Shown in pieces: positions 1 through 5,046 of a stretch of DNA of 5,099 bases. A program made the position numbers and the translations under genes. Position 1 is the stretch's first letter, and the number at the start of each line of letters is the position of its first letter. Source of the stretch: an uncultured Collinsella sp. (GTDB lineage: Bacteria; Actinomycetota; Coriobacteriia; Coriobacteriales; Coriobacteriaceae); NCBI GenBank assembly GCA_902494685.1, contig CABUUE010000116.1, positions 1 to 5,099 on the forward strand. Reading direction: 5' to 3'. The notes under the pieces were generated by a model, which saw only the letters and a program-made list of their open reading frames with translations, was not told the origin of the DNA and ran no database searches.

Positions 1-3
1 ATC

Positions 4-79
4 GGGTCGTTAGCTCAGTTGGTAGAGCAGGGGACTCTTAATCCCAAGGTCCAGGGTTCGACCCCCTGACGGCCCACCA
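4..79 (+). tRNA. tRNA-Lys, anticodon CUU, copy 1
   Basis: This is a 76-nt cloverleaf with a seven-pair acceptor stem (GGGTCGT with ACGGCCC, including one G-U), a D-stem GCTC/GAGC, a T-stem CAGGG/CCCTG around the loop TTCGACC, discriminator A, and a genomically encoded CCA at 77-79. The anticodon loop CTCTTAA places CTT at 37-39, which reads the lysine codon AAG. The first anticodon-stem pair (G27-A43) is mismatched, while the other four pair normally. The copy is identical over all 76 nt to the one at 123-198. The window begins three bases upstream, so its promoter and any earlier array members are not visible. Confidence 0.97.
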
Positions 80-92
80 CACGATATCTCCT

Positions 93-122
93 CTAAAGTC
101 CGCCACAACGGACTTTAGCTTT
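93..122 (+). terminator. Hairpin between the two tRNA-Lys genes
   Basis: A perfect 10-bp stem (93-102 with 109-118) closes a six-base loop, CCACAA. Only a short CTTT follows before the next tRNA starts at 123. The hairpin could be a weak intrinsic terminator or attenuator, or a structured spacer that helps process a two-tRNA transcript. The short T tract makes full termination uncertain, and no separate promoter for the second tRNA is visible in the 43-nt gap, which favours co-transcription. Confidence 0.5.
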
Positions 123-198
123 GGGTCGTTAGCTCAGTTGGTAGAGCAGGGGACTCTTAATCCCAAGGTCCAGGGTTCGACCCCCTGACGGCCCACCA
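123..198 (+). tRNA. tRNA-Lys, anticodon CUU, copy 2
   Basis: This is a second, identical 76-nt tRNA-Lys with anticodon CTT at 156-158 and encoded CCA at 196-198. It starts 119 nt after copy 1 and forms a tandem array with it. Complete identity indicates recent duplication or gene conversion. Its last 20 bases, plus the three bases that follow, are repeated exactly at 357-379, where the rest of a tRNA is absent. Confidence 0.97.
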
Positions 199-265
199 AA
201 GCATGTTAAAGCGACTGGCTCAGGCTGGTCGCTTTTTTTGTTGACCTCGCATGGGGTCGAACCCG
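179..265 (+). repeat. Direct repeat unit A: tRNA-Lys 3' end + terminator + inverted T-arm
   Basis: This 87-nt unit contains the last 20 nt of tRNA copy 2, the terminator hairpin and a tail ending GGGGTCGAACCCG. It matches unit B (357-442) with eight substitutions and one T-run length difference by hand alignment. The changes fall in the terminator loop and in spacers, while both stem arms are unchanged. The tail 253-264 is the exact reverse complement of the tRNA T-arm segment at 173-184. Confidence 0.9.
208..239 (+). terminator. Rho-independent terminator after the tRNA-Lys pair
   Basis: The stem pairs 210-219 with 224-233 (AGCGAC/GTCGCT outside, then TGGC/GCTG with two G-U pairs) around the loop TCAG, and is followed directly by a run of seven T. 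Flanking A residues at 208-209 can extend the stem into the T run. It lies ten bases after the tRNA CCA end and is the probable end of the tRNA transcript. A near-copy with the same stem and a different loop occurs at 388-416. Confidence 0.9.
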
Positions 266-356
266 AAAGGGCGCGGAGCTGAGGAAACGCGTAAGCGTTT
301 GCCAGCGCAGCGCGCAAGGCGCCTTGGCGCCGCAGCGGCTGCCTGTGCAGCAGGCT
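266..356. other. GC-rich structured segment with no gene
   Basis: These 91 nt stand where the first 56 nt of a third tRNA would be. An imperfect long hairpin spans 271-313: GCGC, GCTG and AAACGC pair with GCGTTT, CAGC and GCGC around a GTAA loop, with small internal loops. It is followed by the palindrome AAGGCGCCTT (316-325) and a GCCTG/CAGGC hairpin (341-355). No credible reading frame is seen here. It may be a relic of an inserted repeat or a rearranged tRNA; its function is unknown. Confidence 0.55.
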
Positions 357-375
357 GACCCCCTGACGGCCCACC
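357..375 (+). pseudogene. Truncated tRNA-Lys 3' remnant
   Basis: The bases reproduce the last 19-20 positions of the adjacent tRNA-Lys genes through the encoded CCA, but nothing upstream can supply the pairing strand for the acceptor stem or the D and anticodon arms. This is either a decayed third array member whose 5' part was replaced, or an attachment-site-like duplication. It is not expected to yield a tRNA. Confidence 0.7.
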
Positions 376-387
376 AAAGATTGTTTA

Positions 388-416
388 AGCGACTGGCTTC
401 GGCTGGTCGCTTTTTT
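388..416 (+). terminator. Second rho-independent terminator, UUCG loop
   Basis: A 10-bp stem (388-397 with 402-411, including two G-U pairs) closes a C(TTCG)G tetraloop and is followed by six T. It is the near-copy of the terminator at 208-239. On the - strand the same hairpin is followed by TTAAAC rather than a T run, so it would stop + strand transcription but probably only weakly block dinD read-through. Confidence 0.85.
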
Positions 417-459
417 GTTGACATTACATGGGGTCGAACCCGTCGGGGCACAGCCGCTT

Positions 460-1320
460 TCACAGATCGAGTCTACCCTGGGGATCGGTAAAACCGTCAG
501 TACCCTCCTTGAGTTTCTTCTCGTCTGCCTTCACGCGACGCTCGAGCTTTTTTGTATCCTCGGCAGGTGGTAGGTTCTCGGGGACAATTCCGCGGTCGAT
601 GAGGCTGCCACGCACGCTTGTGTTGTTCTCGACGTGCTCTTGTTTGATCTGGTCCAGGCCGTACATGTCGTGTTCCTCGGCGTTGAAGGCCGTCATCGAG
701 TTCGTAAGGTCCTTTGCTTTGATGAGGACATCGGCTAACCTGTCCGCCAATGCCGCGCTCTTGGGTACGCCGAGTTGCTGCTTCATTTCCGCCGTGCTTC
801 TACCGCCGAATAACGCTTCATCGCCCTTCGACTTGATGATCGCGAATCCTTTGGAGTCCACGCCGCGTTTGAACGCAATACCCGAGAGCTGTTTCTCTGA
901 ATCGGATAGCGAGTGGCGCGCCTGCAAGCGTTGAATCTCTGCAAAGCGCTGCTCTGTGAGCTCTTGGCGGCGCGTCTGCACGGCAAAGTATGCCTGTGCG
1001 AGCGCGATCTCCGGCTTGTTTGGATCTCCGTTTTGGGCGATTAAATAGCATGCGTAGCGCGTAAGTTTGTAGTCTTTAACCGCGCGAGCGGCGACACCGG
1101 CAGTTACCATTTTCGTGGTGTCACGAAAATGGGAATCAACTGGAGTTTTGTTTGTTTCGCACGAGACTTTTGCCCTCTTAACAACTTCGGCGAAGTTCTC
1201 CCATCGAGTGTACCCCATGGGTTCCATTAAATCGCGTGCGAGCCAATATTCAACGCCGTCTTCCACATTGGCGTAGCTATCAAGTTCGACACGCCACTTC
1301 TCGATATCTCTACTGTCCAT
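460..1320 (-). CDS. dinD: DNA damage-inducible protein D (DinD)
   Basis: The 286-aa product matches the DinD family in length and order. An N-terminal BRO-N/KilA-like part (residues 22-50, with WLARDLMEPMGYTRWENF) is followed by the family signature HFRDTTKMV at 64-72. Next comes the hallmark block TRYACYLIAQNGDPNKPEIA (87-106), leading into AYFAVQTRRQE. The C-terminal half carries a DinD-like LFGG segment (170-173) and a Lys/Glu-rich helical end. In E. coli, DinD is SOS-induced and inhibits RecA-mediated strand exchange; that role is carried over from the family. An AGGAGG ribosome binding site lies four to five bases before the ATG. No LexA-type box was found upstream. Five hand-counted 60-nt blocks average about 51% GC, against about 64% in the GGGtGRT gene, which suggests a different origin. 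It converges on the tRNA array. Confidence 0.9.
   Translation of the reverse strand: MDSRDIEKWRVELDSYANVEDGVEYWLARDLMEPMGYTRWENFAEVVKRAKVSCETNKTPVDSHFRDTTKMVTAGVAARAVKDYKLTRYACYLIAQNGDPNKPEIALAQAYFAVQTRRQELTEQRFAEIQRLQARHSLSDSEKQLSGIAFKRGVDSKGFAIIKSKGDEALFGGRSTAEMKQQLGVPKSAALADRLADVLIKAKDLTNSMTAFNAEEHDMYGLDQIKQEHVENNTSVRGSLIDRGIVPENLPPAEDTKKLERRVKADEKKLKEGTDGFTDPQGRLDL
1107..1132. repeat. Perfect 11-bp inverted repeat inside dinD
   Basis: CCATTTTCGTG (1107-1117) and its exact reverse complement CACGAAAATGG (1122-1132) flank a four-base loop. In dinD it spans the codons for the conserved HFRDTTKM segment (residues 64-71), so the protein constraint and the hairpin share the same bases. It may be coincidental or may form an mRNA hairpin. 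Confidence 0.8.
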
Positions 1321-1348
1321 ATCTCCTCCTCGCTGGTCTATTGTTTAT

Positions 1349-1363
1349 GCGGGCTTTGCCCGC
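1349..1363 (-). other. Short hairpin in the dinD 5' leader
   Basis: GCGGGC and GCCCGC pair perfectly around a three-base loop, about 28 bases upstream of the dinD start codon. On the - strand it is followed by ATAAACAATAG, not a T run, so it is not a standard terminator. It could be a leader stem or an operator-like dyad. No convincing -35/-10 pair was found in the 161-nt gap between dinD and the upstream flavoprotein gene, although the AT-rich stretch at 1365-1380 is the best place for a -10 element. Confidence 0.4.
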
Positions 1364-1407
1364 TCTGTATTTAGAATAAGGATACGCTGCCGTGCGGACA
1401 CGAATGA

Positions 1408-1435
1408 GCCCCGAGCCACTTCGAGCTCACGGGGC
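1408..1435 (-). terminator. Possible terminator after the FAD oxidoreductase gene
   Basis: A stem-loop lies 47 nt after the flavoprotein stop codon: GCCCC (1408-1412) pairs with GGGGC (1431-1435), and GAGC (1413-1416) pairs with GCTC (1425-1428), with a two-base bulge and an eight-base loop. No T tract follows it on the - strand (CATTCGTG), so it is a terminator-like structure of uncertain efficiency. It is the only strong hairpin between this gene and dinD. Confidence 0.4.
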
Positions 1436-1481
1436 CCATAGATATCGATTAGTTGTGTTCTGCTTTAGATAGGTGTCCAGT

Positions 1482-3008
1482 TTAATCCGCTCGATAGTGC
1501 GATCCGAGACTTTCGGTTCGCTTACGCATGGCTTTGATCATTTCCTGTGCTAGTTGAATCTGCGATTGCAGGCGGGCGAGGGCTGCGACTTCGCTGTCCT
1601 GGGCTTTCTGTGTGCTCAAGGTCGTTGCCTCTGTCTTCAAGCCCTCAAGCTCGTGTAGTGCCTCGGATAGGCCCGTCTCGGTGCGGTTGATCATGCAATA
1701 GGTGCTCATCGTGTGTTTAAGGCTGCGTGTCAGGTGTTCGGCGTCTGTTGTGGCAATGCCGTACTGGGGGAGGGTGATATCCGCCTTCAGGGCCGCCTCA
1801 GGCTCTTTCTGCGCTGCAAGGGCTGCCGATGCGCCCGCGATGCGTCCGAATACGATGCCGTTGGCGCTTGACAAGCCACCAATGCGGTCGGCGCCGTGCA
1901 TGCCGCCTGTCGCCTCGCCGCAAGCGTAGAGGCCCTCAACGCCCGTGTGCGCGGTCTTATCGATCTTGATGCCTCCGTTAGCGGCGTGGGCATACATCGC
2001 AACGCGCATCTCGTCAGTCGGGGCGATGCCGTGCTCGTCTTGCAGCCAGGTGGCAAAGGTCTGCACAAACTCTGGGACATCCTCGCGGGGGAAGTCGTAG
2101 TGGAGTGCCAGGCCTTCGGCACCAGCCTGATCGATGACGAGATCGATAGCCCGGGAGGCTAAGCGTGACGTGAAGGGACCATATCCAGAGCGTTGCTCGA
2201 GCAGGTCGTCTAGCTTGTCATCGGCAATATCTGCCGGCTGGTCGAACTTGACATAGCGCCAGGTTTTCTCGTTGAAGACCAGGTTGCGCTTGGGCTCGAT
2301 GAAGCCGGGCATCATTTGCATGAACTCTATATTAGTAAGCGATGCGCCGTGCGCCAGTGCGATGGCCTGCGAGGAGCTGAGCACATCAGCCGACGTAAGG
2401 CTGCGCTCGAACAGGCCGCCTGTGCCACCAGCTGCGATGATCGTGGCCTTGGCAGCAAAGGGCACGATTCGATCTTCGGTGAGGTCGTAGAGCACGGTTC
2501 CGATGATTCTGCCGTTCGTGTCCTCAACAAGGTCGATAAGCTCATGGCAGGGGAGCAGGCGAATGCCGAGCGACTCGATCCGGGCTGTCAGAGCGTCCTC
2601 AAGGGGCTTGCGGGTGAGGCCGCGCCACATGCGCGTCTTGTGGTCAAAGCAGGGGATAAACTGCTTTTGCTGAGCGCTCTCAGCGCTTTGCGGACGCTGG
2701 AGCTCAACGCCTAGGTCTTGCTCGAGCCATTCAATTGCCTGGGGAATGCCGTGCACAAACGTCTGGACAAGCTCGAGGTCGGCGACACCGCCGCCGACGG
2801 TCTGGATGGTGCCGATGAGGTCCTGCTCGTCGTCTTCGTCGACGGGACCGATGAGGCCGAGGCCCCAGGTACCCGGGAAGAAGCTCGATCCGCTCATGGT
2901 CTTGCCGGCGCTTGCCACAGTGACGGCTGCACCTGTGCGTGCCGCTTCGATGGCGGCGCAAAGGCCCGCAATGCCAGATCCAATTACCAGTACATCAGTC
3001 GATTCCAT
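1482..3008 (-). CDS. Orphan FAD-dependent oxidoreductase, fumarate reductase/aspartate oxidase superfamily
   Basis: The 508-aa protein begins with an FAD-binding Rossmann motif, VLVIGSGIAGL (6-16, GxGxxG). It has the second dinucleotide-contact segment ATIIAAGGTGGLF (188-200), a capping region, and the C-terminal FAD/substrate block GLYACGEATGGMHGADRIGG (359-378), where R375 matches the substrate-binding Arg of FrdA/SdhA/NadB. The tail ESLGSHYRAD resembles the NadB/SdhA ending. Neither a signal peptide nor a flavinylation domain is seen, so a cytoplasmic location is likely. The N-terminal SGSSFFPGTWGLG (39-51) lacks the His that carries covalent FAD in FrdA/SdhA. Where FrdA has EFVQYHPTG, this has EFMQMMPG (228-235), losing the conserved His. 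The substrate therefore cannot be assigned. No nadA, nadC, sdhB or frdB is nearby. An upstream in-frame ATG would add 19 residues, but the ribosome binding site and the family-like start favour 3008. Confidence 0.85.
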   Translation of the reverse strand: MESTDVLVIGSGIAGLCAAIEAARTGAAVTVASAGKTMSGSSFFPGTWGLGLIGPVDEDDEQDLIGTIQTVGGGVADLELVQTFVHGIPQAIEWLEQDLGVELQRPQSAESAQQKQFIPCFDHKTRMWRGLTRKPLEDALTARIESLGIRLLPCHELIDLVEDTNGRIIGTVLYDLTEDRIVPFAAKATIIAAGGTGGLFERSLTSADVLSSSQAIALAHGASLTNIEFMQMMPGFIEPKRNLVFNEKTWRYVKFDQPADIADDKLDDLLEQRSGYGPFTSRLASRAIDLVIDQAGAEGLALHYDFPREDVPEFVQTFATWLQDEHGIAPTDEMRVAMYAHAANGGIKIDKTAHTGVEGLYACGEATGGMHGADRIGGLSSANGIVFGRIAGASAALAAQKEPEAALKADITLPQYGIATTDAEHLTRSLKHTMSTYCMINRTETGLSEALHELEGLKTEATTLSTQKAQDSEVAALARLQSQIQLAQEMIKAMRKRTESLGSHYRAD

Positions 3009-3013
3009 TGGAT

Positions 3014-3019
3014 TCCTTT
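3014..3019 (-). promoter_or_regulatory. Ribosome binding site that sets the FAD gene start
   Basis: AAAGGA lies five bases before the ATG at 3006-3008. The alternative in-frame ATG at 3063-3065 would add 19 Arg/Pro-rich residues ahead of the Rossmann strand, which does not fit the family, so the downstream start is preferred. Confidence 0.75.
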
Positions 3020-3195
3020 CTCGTCCGGCGCATTGTCGCACGGGTGATCGGCAATGGGGTCGCAAAGACTCGGCAAATCGGTAAAGGGCAAATATGGCAG
3101 GTGGGCGTCATGGACGCTCTGACGCTCTATCTCTTCACATCTCGTATTTCGCCCCAGCTGATATACCGGCATTAGCTACCCTGCGCCAGCACAAA
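3020..3195 (-). other. Upstream region of the FAD gene, promoter not resolved
   Basis: This gap between the FAD gene and the terminator of the preceding operon must hold the flavoprotein promoter if the genes are separately transcribed. Candidate AT-rich hexamers occur (for example TATATC on the - strand near 3160), but none has a well-spaced -35 partner. The only repeats seen are a short tandem GACGCTCT near 3113-3128 and a weak CATTG/CAATG dyad. No small gene is supported here. Confidence 0.35.
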
Positions 3196-3228
3196 CAAAA
3201 AAAGCCGCTACCTCGAAAGGTAGCGGCT
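3196..3228 (-). terminator. Rho-independent terminator of the NifU-like/GGGtGRT operon
   Basis: On the - strand a perfect 10-bp stem, AGCCGCTACC with GGTAGCGGCT, closes the loop TTTCGA and is followed by a seven-T run and then GTTTG. It starts 36 bases after the GGGtGRT stop codon, ends the operon, and separates it from the FAD gene. Confidence 0.93.
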
Positions 3229-3264
3229 CCAAAGCTCAACTATATGAGCATCGCGCGGGCGCGA

Positions 3265-4269
3265 TTAGGCCTTGAGGGCCTCCTCGACGGCGACAGCGCA
3301 GGCGACGGTGGCACCGACCATGGGGTTGTTGCCCATGCCGATGAGACCCATCATGTCAACGTGCGCAGGCACGGAGGAAGAACCGGCGAACTGGGCGTCG
3401 GAGTGCATGCGGCCCATGGTGTCGGTCATGCCGTAAGAGGCAGGGCCGGCGCCCATGTTGTCCGGGTGCAGGGTACGGCCAGTGCCGCCACCAGAAGCGA
3501 CGGAGAAGTACTTCTTGCCAGCCTCGAGGCGCTCCTTCTTGTAGGTGCCAGCGACGGGGTGCTGGAAGCGCGTGGGGTTGGTGGAGTTACCGGTGATCGA
3601 GATGTCGACGTTCTCGTGCCACATGATGGCAACGCCCTCGCGGACGTCGTCGGCGCCGTAGCAGTTGACGGCGGCGCGGGGACCATCGGAGTAGGGGATG
3701 GTCTCGACGACCTTGAGCTCGCCCGTGAAGTAGTCGAACTGGGTCTTCACGTAGGTGAAGCCGTTGATGCGGGCGATGATCTGAGCAGCGTCCTTGCCCA
3801 GACCGTTGAGGATGACGCGCAGCGGCTTCTTGCGAGCCTTGTTGGCGTTCAGAGCCAGGCCGATAGCGCCCTCAGCGGCAGCGAAGGACTCGTGGCCGGC
3901 CAGGAAGGCGAAGCACTCGGTGTCGTCGGAGAGCAGCATAGCGCCCAGGTTGCCGTGGCCCAGACCGACCTTGCGGTCCTCGGCGACGGAGCCGGGAACG
4001 GTGAAGGCCTGGATGCCCTCGCCGATGATGGCGGCAGCCTCAGAAGCGGACTTGGCGCCACGCTTGACAGCGAGAGCGCAACCGAGGGTGTAGGCCCACT
4101 CGGCGTTCTGGAAGGCGATGGACTGGGTGTTGTTGACGATCTCACGCGGGTTGAAGCCCTTGTCGGTGCAGATCTGCAGAGCTTCCTCGAGGGAGGCGAT
4201 GCCGTTGTCGGCGAGGCACTTGTTGATCTTGTCAGCGCGGCGCTCGTAACCTTCGAACGTAACAGTCAT
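3265..4269 (-). CDS. GGGtGRT family protein, function unknown
   Basis: The 334-aa product carries the signature that names the family: SVASGGGTGRTLHPDNMGAG (256-275, core GGGTGRT at 260-266). Other glycine-rich or polar conserved-looking stretches are VGLGHGNLGAMLLSDDTECFAFLAGHESFA (101-130) and PAHVDMMGLIGMGNNPMVGA (301-320). There is no signal peptide, transmembrane helix or CxxC motif. Cysteines are scattered at 18, 34, 64, 119, 203 and 324, and His105, His126 and His303 lie in the glycine-rich blocks. The family has no established reaction. The only strong clue is context: the start codon is 18 nt after the NifU-like gene, with its own AGGGAGGG site eight bases upstream, so both are probably made from one transcript. 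A role with an iron-sulfur or redox cofactor is an inference from that partner. The length appears complete. Confidence 0.9.
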   Translation of the reverse strand: MTVTFEGYERRADKINKCLADNGIASLEEALQICTDKGFNPREIVNNTQSIAFQNAEWAYTLGCALAVKRGAKSASEAAAIIGEGIQAFTVPGSVAEDRKVGLGHGNLGAMLLSDDTECFAFLAGHESFAAAEGAIGLALNANKARKKPLRVILNGLGKDAAQIIARINGFTYVKTQFDYFTGELKVVETIPYSDGPRAAVNCYGADDVREGVAIMWHENVDISITGNSTNPTRFQHPVAGTYKKERLEAGKKYFSVASGGGTGRTLHPDNMGAGPASYGMTDTMGRMHSDAQFAGSSSVPAHVDMMGLIGMGNNPMVGATVACAVAVEEALKA

Positions 4270-4277
4270 AGTTATTT

Positions 4278-4285
4278 CCCTCCCT
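4278..4285 (-). promoter_or_regulatory. Ribosome binding site of the GGGtGRT gene
   Basis: AGGGAGGG sits wholly inside the 18-nt intergenic gap, eight bases before the ATG. Its strength suggests the second gene is translated efficiently in its own right rather than only by coupling to the upstream NifU-like gene. Confidence 0.8.
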
Positions 4286-4287
4286 TT

Positions 4288-5022
4288 CTACTCGTGAACC
4301 GGGAACACGCTGGCGACGGAGTGAGTCTCCTCGTCGGTGCGCGGGTCGATGTACTTGGCAGCGTTCTCCCACTGACCATAGTGGCCCATAGCGCCAGCGA
4401 TGGCCTCCTCGGGGGTCTTGCCGGCCTTGACGGCGTCGGTGAACTTGCCGAGGTTCAGGAACTCGAATGCGATGATCTCGTTCTTGTCGTTGAGAGCCAT
4501 GCGGGTGACGTAGCCCTGAGCGAGCTCGAGGTAACGAGCGCCCTTGGCCTTGGTGCCGAACATGGTGCCGACCTGAGAGCGAAGGCCCTTGCCGAGGTCG
4601 TCGAGGGAGGCGCCCACGGGCAGGCCGCCCTCGGAGAACGCGGTCTGGCTGCGGCCGTAAACGATCTGCAGGAAGATCTCGCGCATAGCAACGTTGATGG
4701 CGTCGCAGACGAGGTCGGTGTTGAGGGCCTCGAGGATGGTCTTACCGGGAAGGATCTCGGAAGCCATGGCGGCAGAGTGGGTCATGCCCGAGCAGCCGAT
4801 GGTCTCAACGAGGGCCTCCTCGATGATGCCGTCCTTGACGTTCAGCGTGAGCTTGCAGGCGCCCTGCTGAGGTGCGCACCAACCCACACCGTGCGTAAGA
4901 CCGGAGATGTCGGAAATCTCCTTAGCCTGGACCCACTTGCCCTCCTCGGGGATGGGTGCGGGGCCGTGGTATGCACCCTTGGCAACGGGGCACATGTTCT
5001 CCACTTCCTGTGAGTACTGCAT
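4288..5022 (-). CDS. NifU/IscU-like iron-sulfur scaffold protein, first gene of the GGGtGRT operon
   Basis: The 244-aa protein contains a NifU_N/IscU-like core at about 45-120. KLTLNVKDGIIEEALVETIG (57-76) runs into GCSGMTHSAAMASEIL PGKT (from G76), which aligns with the IscU segment containing GCGSAIASSS and the following GK(S/T). Cys77 therefore matches one scaffold ligand. The usual ACGD Cys is not in its normal place; C49 and C56 flank that position. C106 is a possible third ligand, and C11 lies in the N-terminal MCPVAKG. The C-terminal 120 residues are not typical of IscU and include Gly/Lys-rich stretches and a predicted helical end. In the family, such proteins assemble or hold transient Fe-S clusters in the cytoplasm. 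No IscS/NifS desulfurase is in the window. The start at M1 is supported by AGGAG four bases upstream; M10 also has a GGAG and is the alternative. Confidence 0.85.
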   Translation of the reverse strand: MQYSQEVENMCPVAKGAYHGPAPIPEEGKWVQAKEISDISGLTHGVGWCAPQQGACKLTLNVKDGIIEEALVETIGCSGMTHSAAMASEILPGKTILEALNTDLVCDAINVAMREIFLQIVYGRSQTAFSEGGLPVGASLDDLGKGLRSQVGTMFGTKAKGARYLELAQGYVTRMALNDKNEIIAFEFLNLGKFTDAVKAGKTPEEAIAGAMGHYGQWENAAKYIDPRTDEETHSVASVFPVHE

Positions 5023-5046
5023 GCCTCTCCTCTCTATCGTGTTGGC

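Larger units (their letters stand above)
357..442 (+). repeat. Direct repeat unit B: partial tRNA-Lys 3' end + terminator + inverted T-arm
   Basis: This is the second copy of unit A. Positions 357-379 match 179-201 exactly over 23 nt, covering the 3' half of the T-arm, the acceptor 3' strand, CCA and AAAG. The D-arm, anticodon arm and acceptor 5' strand are missing upstream, so no functional tRNA is encoded. The tail at 430-441 again carries the reverse complement of the T-arm core. An exact direct repeat of a tRNA 3' end resembles the footprint of tRNA-targeted integration (attL/attR), though only 178 bp separate the copies and no integrase is present. Confidence 0.85.

Noticed and set aside
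93..442. CRISPR-like array from the repeated units
   Set aside because: There are only two near-identical units of 86-87 nt, and they are explained by tRNA 3' ends and terminators. No short regular repeat-spacer pattern and no cas gene are present.
206..463. Short - strand open frames across the tRNA repeats
   Set aside because: They translate tRNA and terminator sequence in reverse and owe their internal repeats to the duplicated DNA units. No coding signal is present.
428..934. A 168-codon + strand open frame over dinD
   Set aside because: It lies opposite the conserved DinD protein, is Ser/Phe-rich with no recognisable domain, and has no independent support.
1365..1380. Possible LexA-like site (CTGT-N8 half-match) upstream of dinD
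   Set aside because: Only one half matches the E. coli consensus, the other half reads TAAG. The enteric consensus is not expected in this kind of organism.
1482..3008. Assignment of the flavoprotein as NadB (L-aspartate oxidase)
   Set aside because: The tail and HGADR block are similar, but the HPT His and PRD Arg motifs do not match, and no nadA or nadC is adjacent.
3009..3065. Extension of the flavoprotein to the upstream ATG at 3065
   Set aside because: The added residues are Arg/Pro/Cys-rich and unlike a Rossmann lead-in, while a good AAAGGA site precedes the ATG at 3008.
3094..5013. A 639-codon open frame on the + strand, antisense to both operon genes
   Set aside because: It runs through the operon terminator, the intergenic gap and most of both genes. 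Its composition is Gly/Ala/Val/Asp/Leu-rich, as expected from the complement of GC-biased codons, and no ribosome binding site or family resemblance supports it. The - strand genes are recognisable families.
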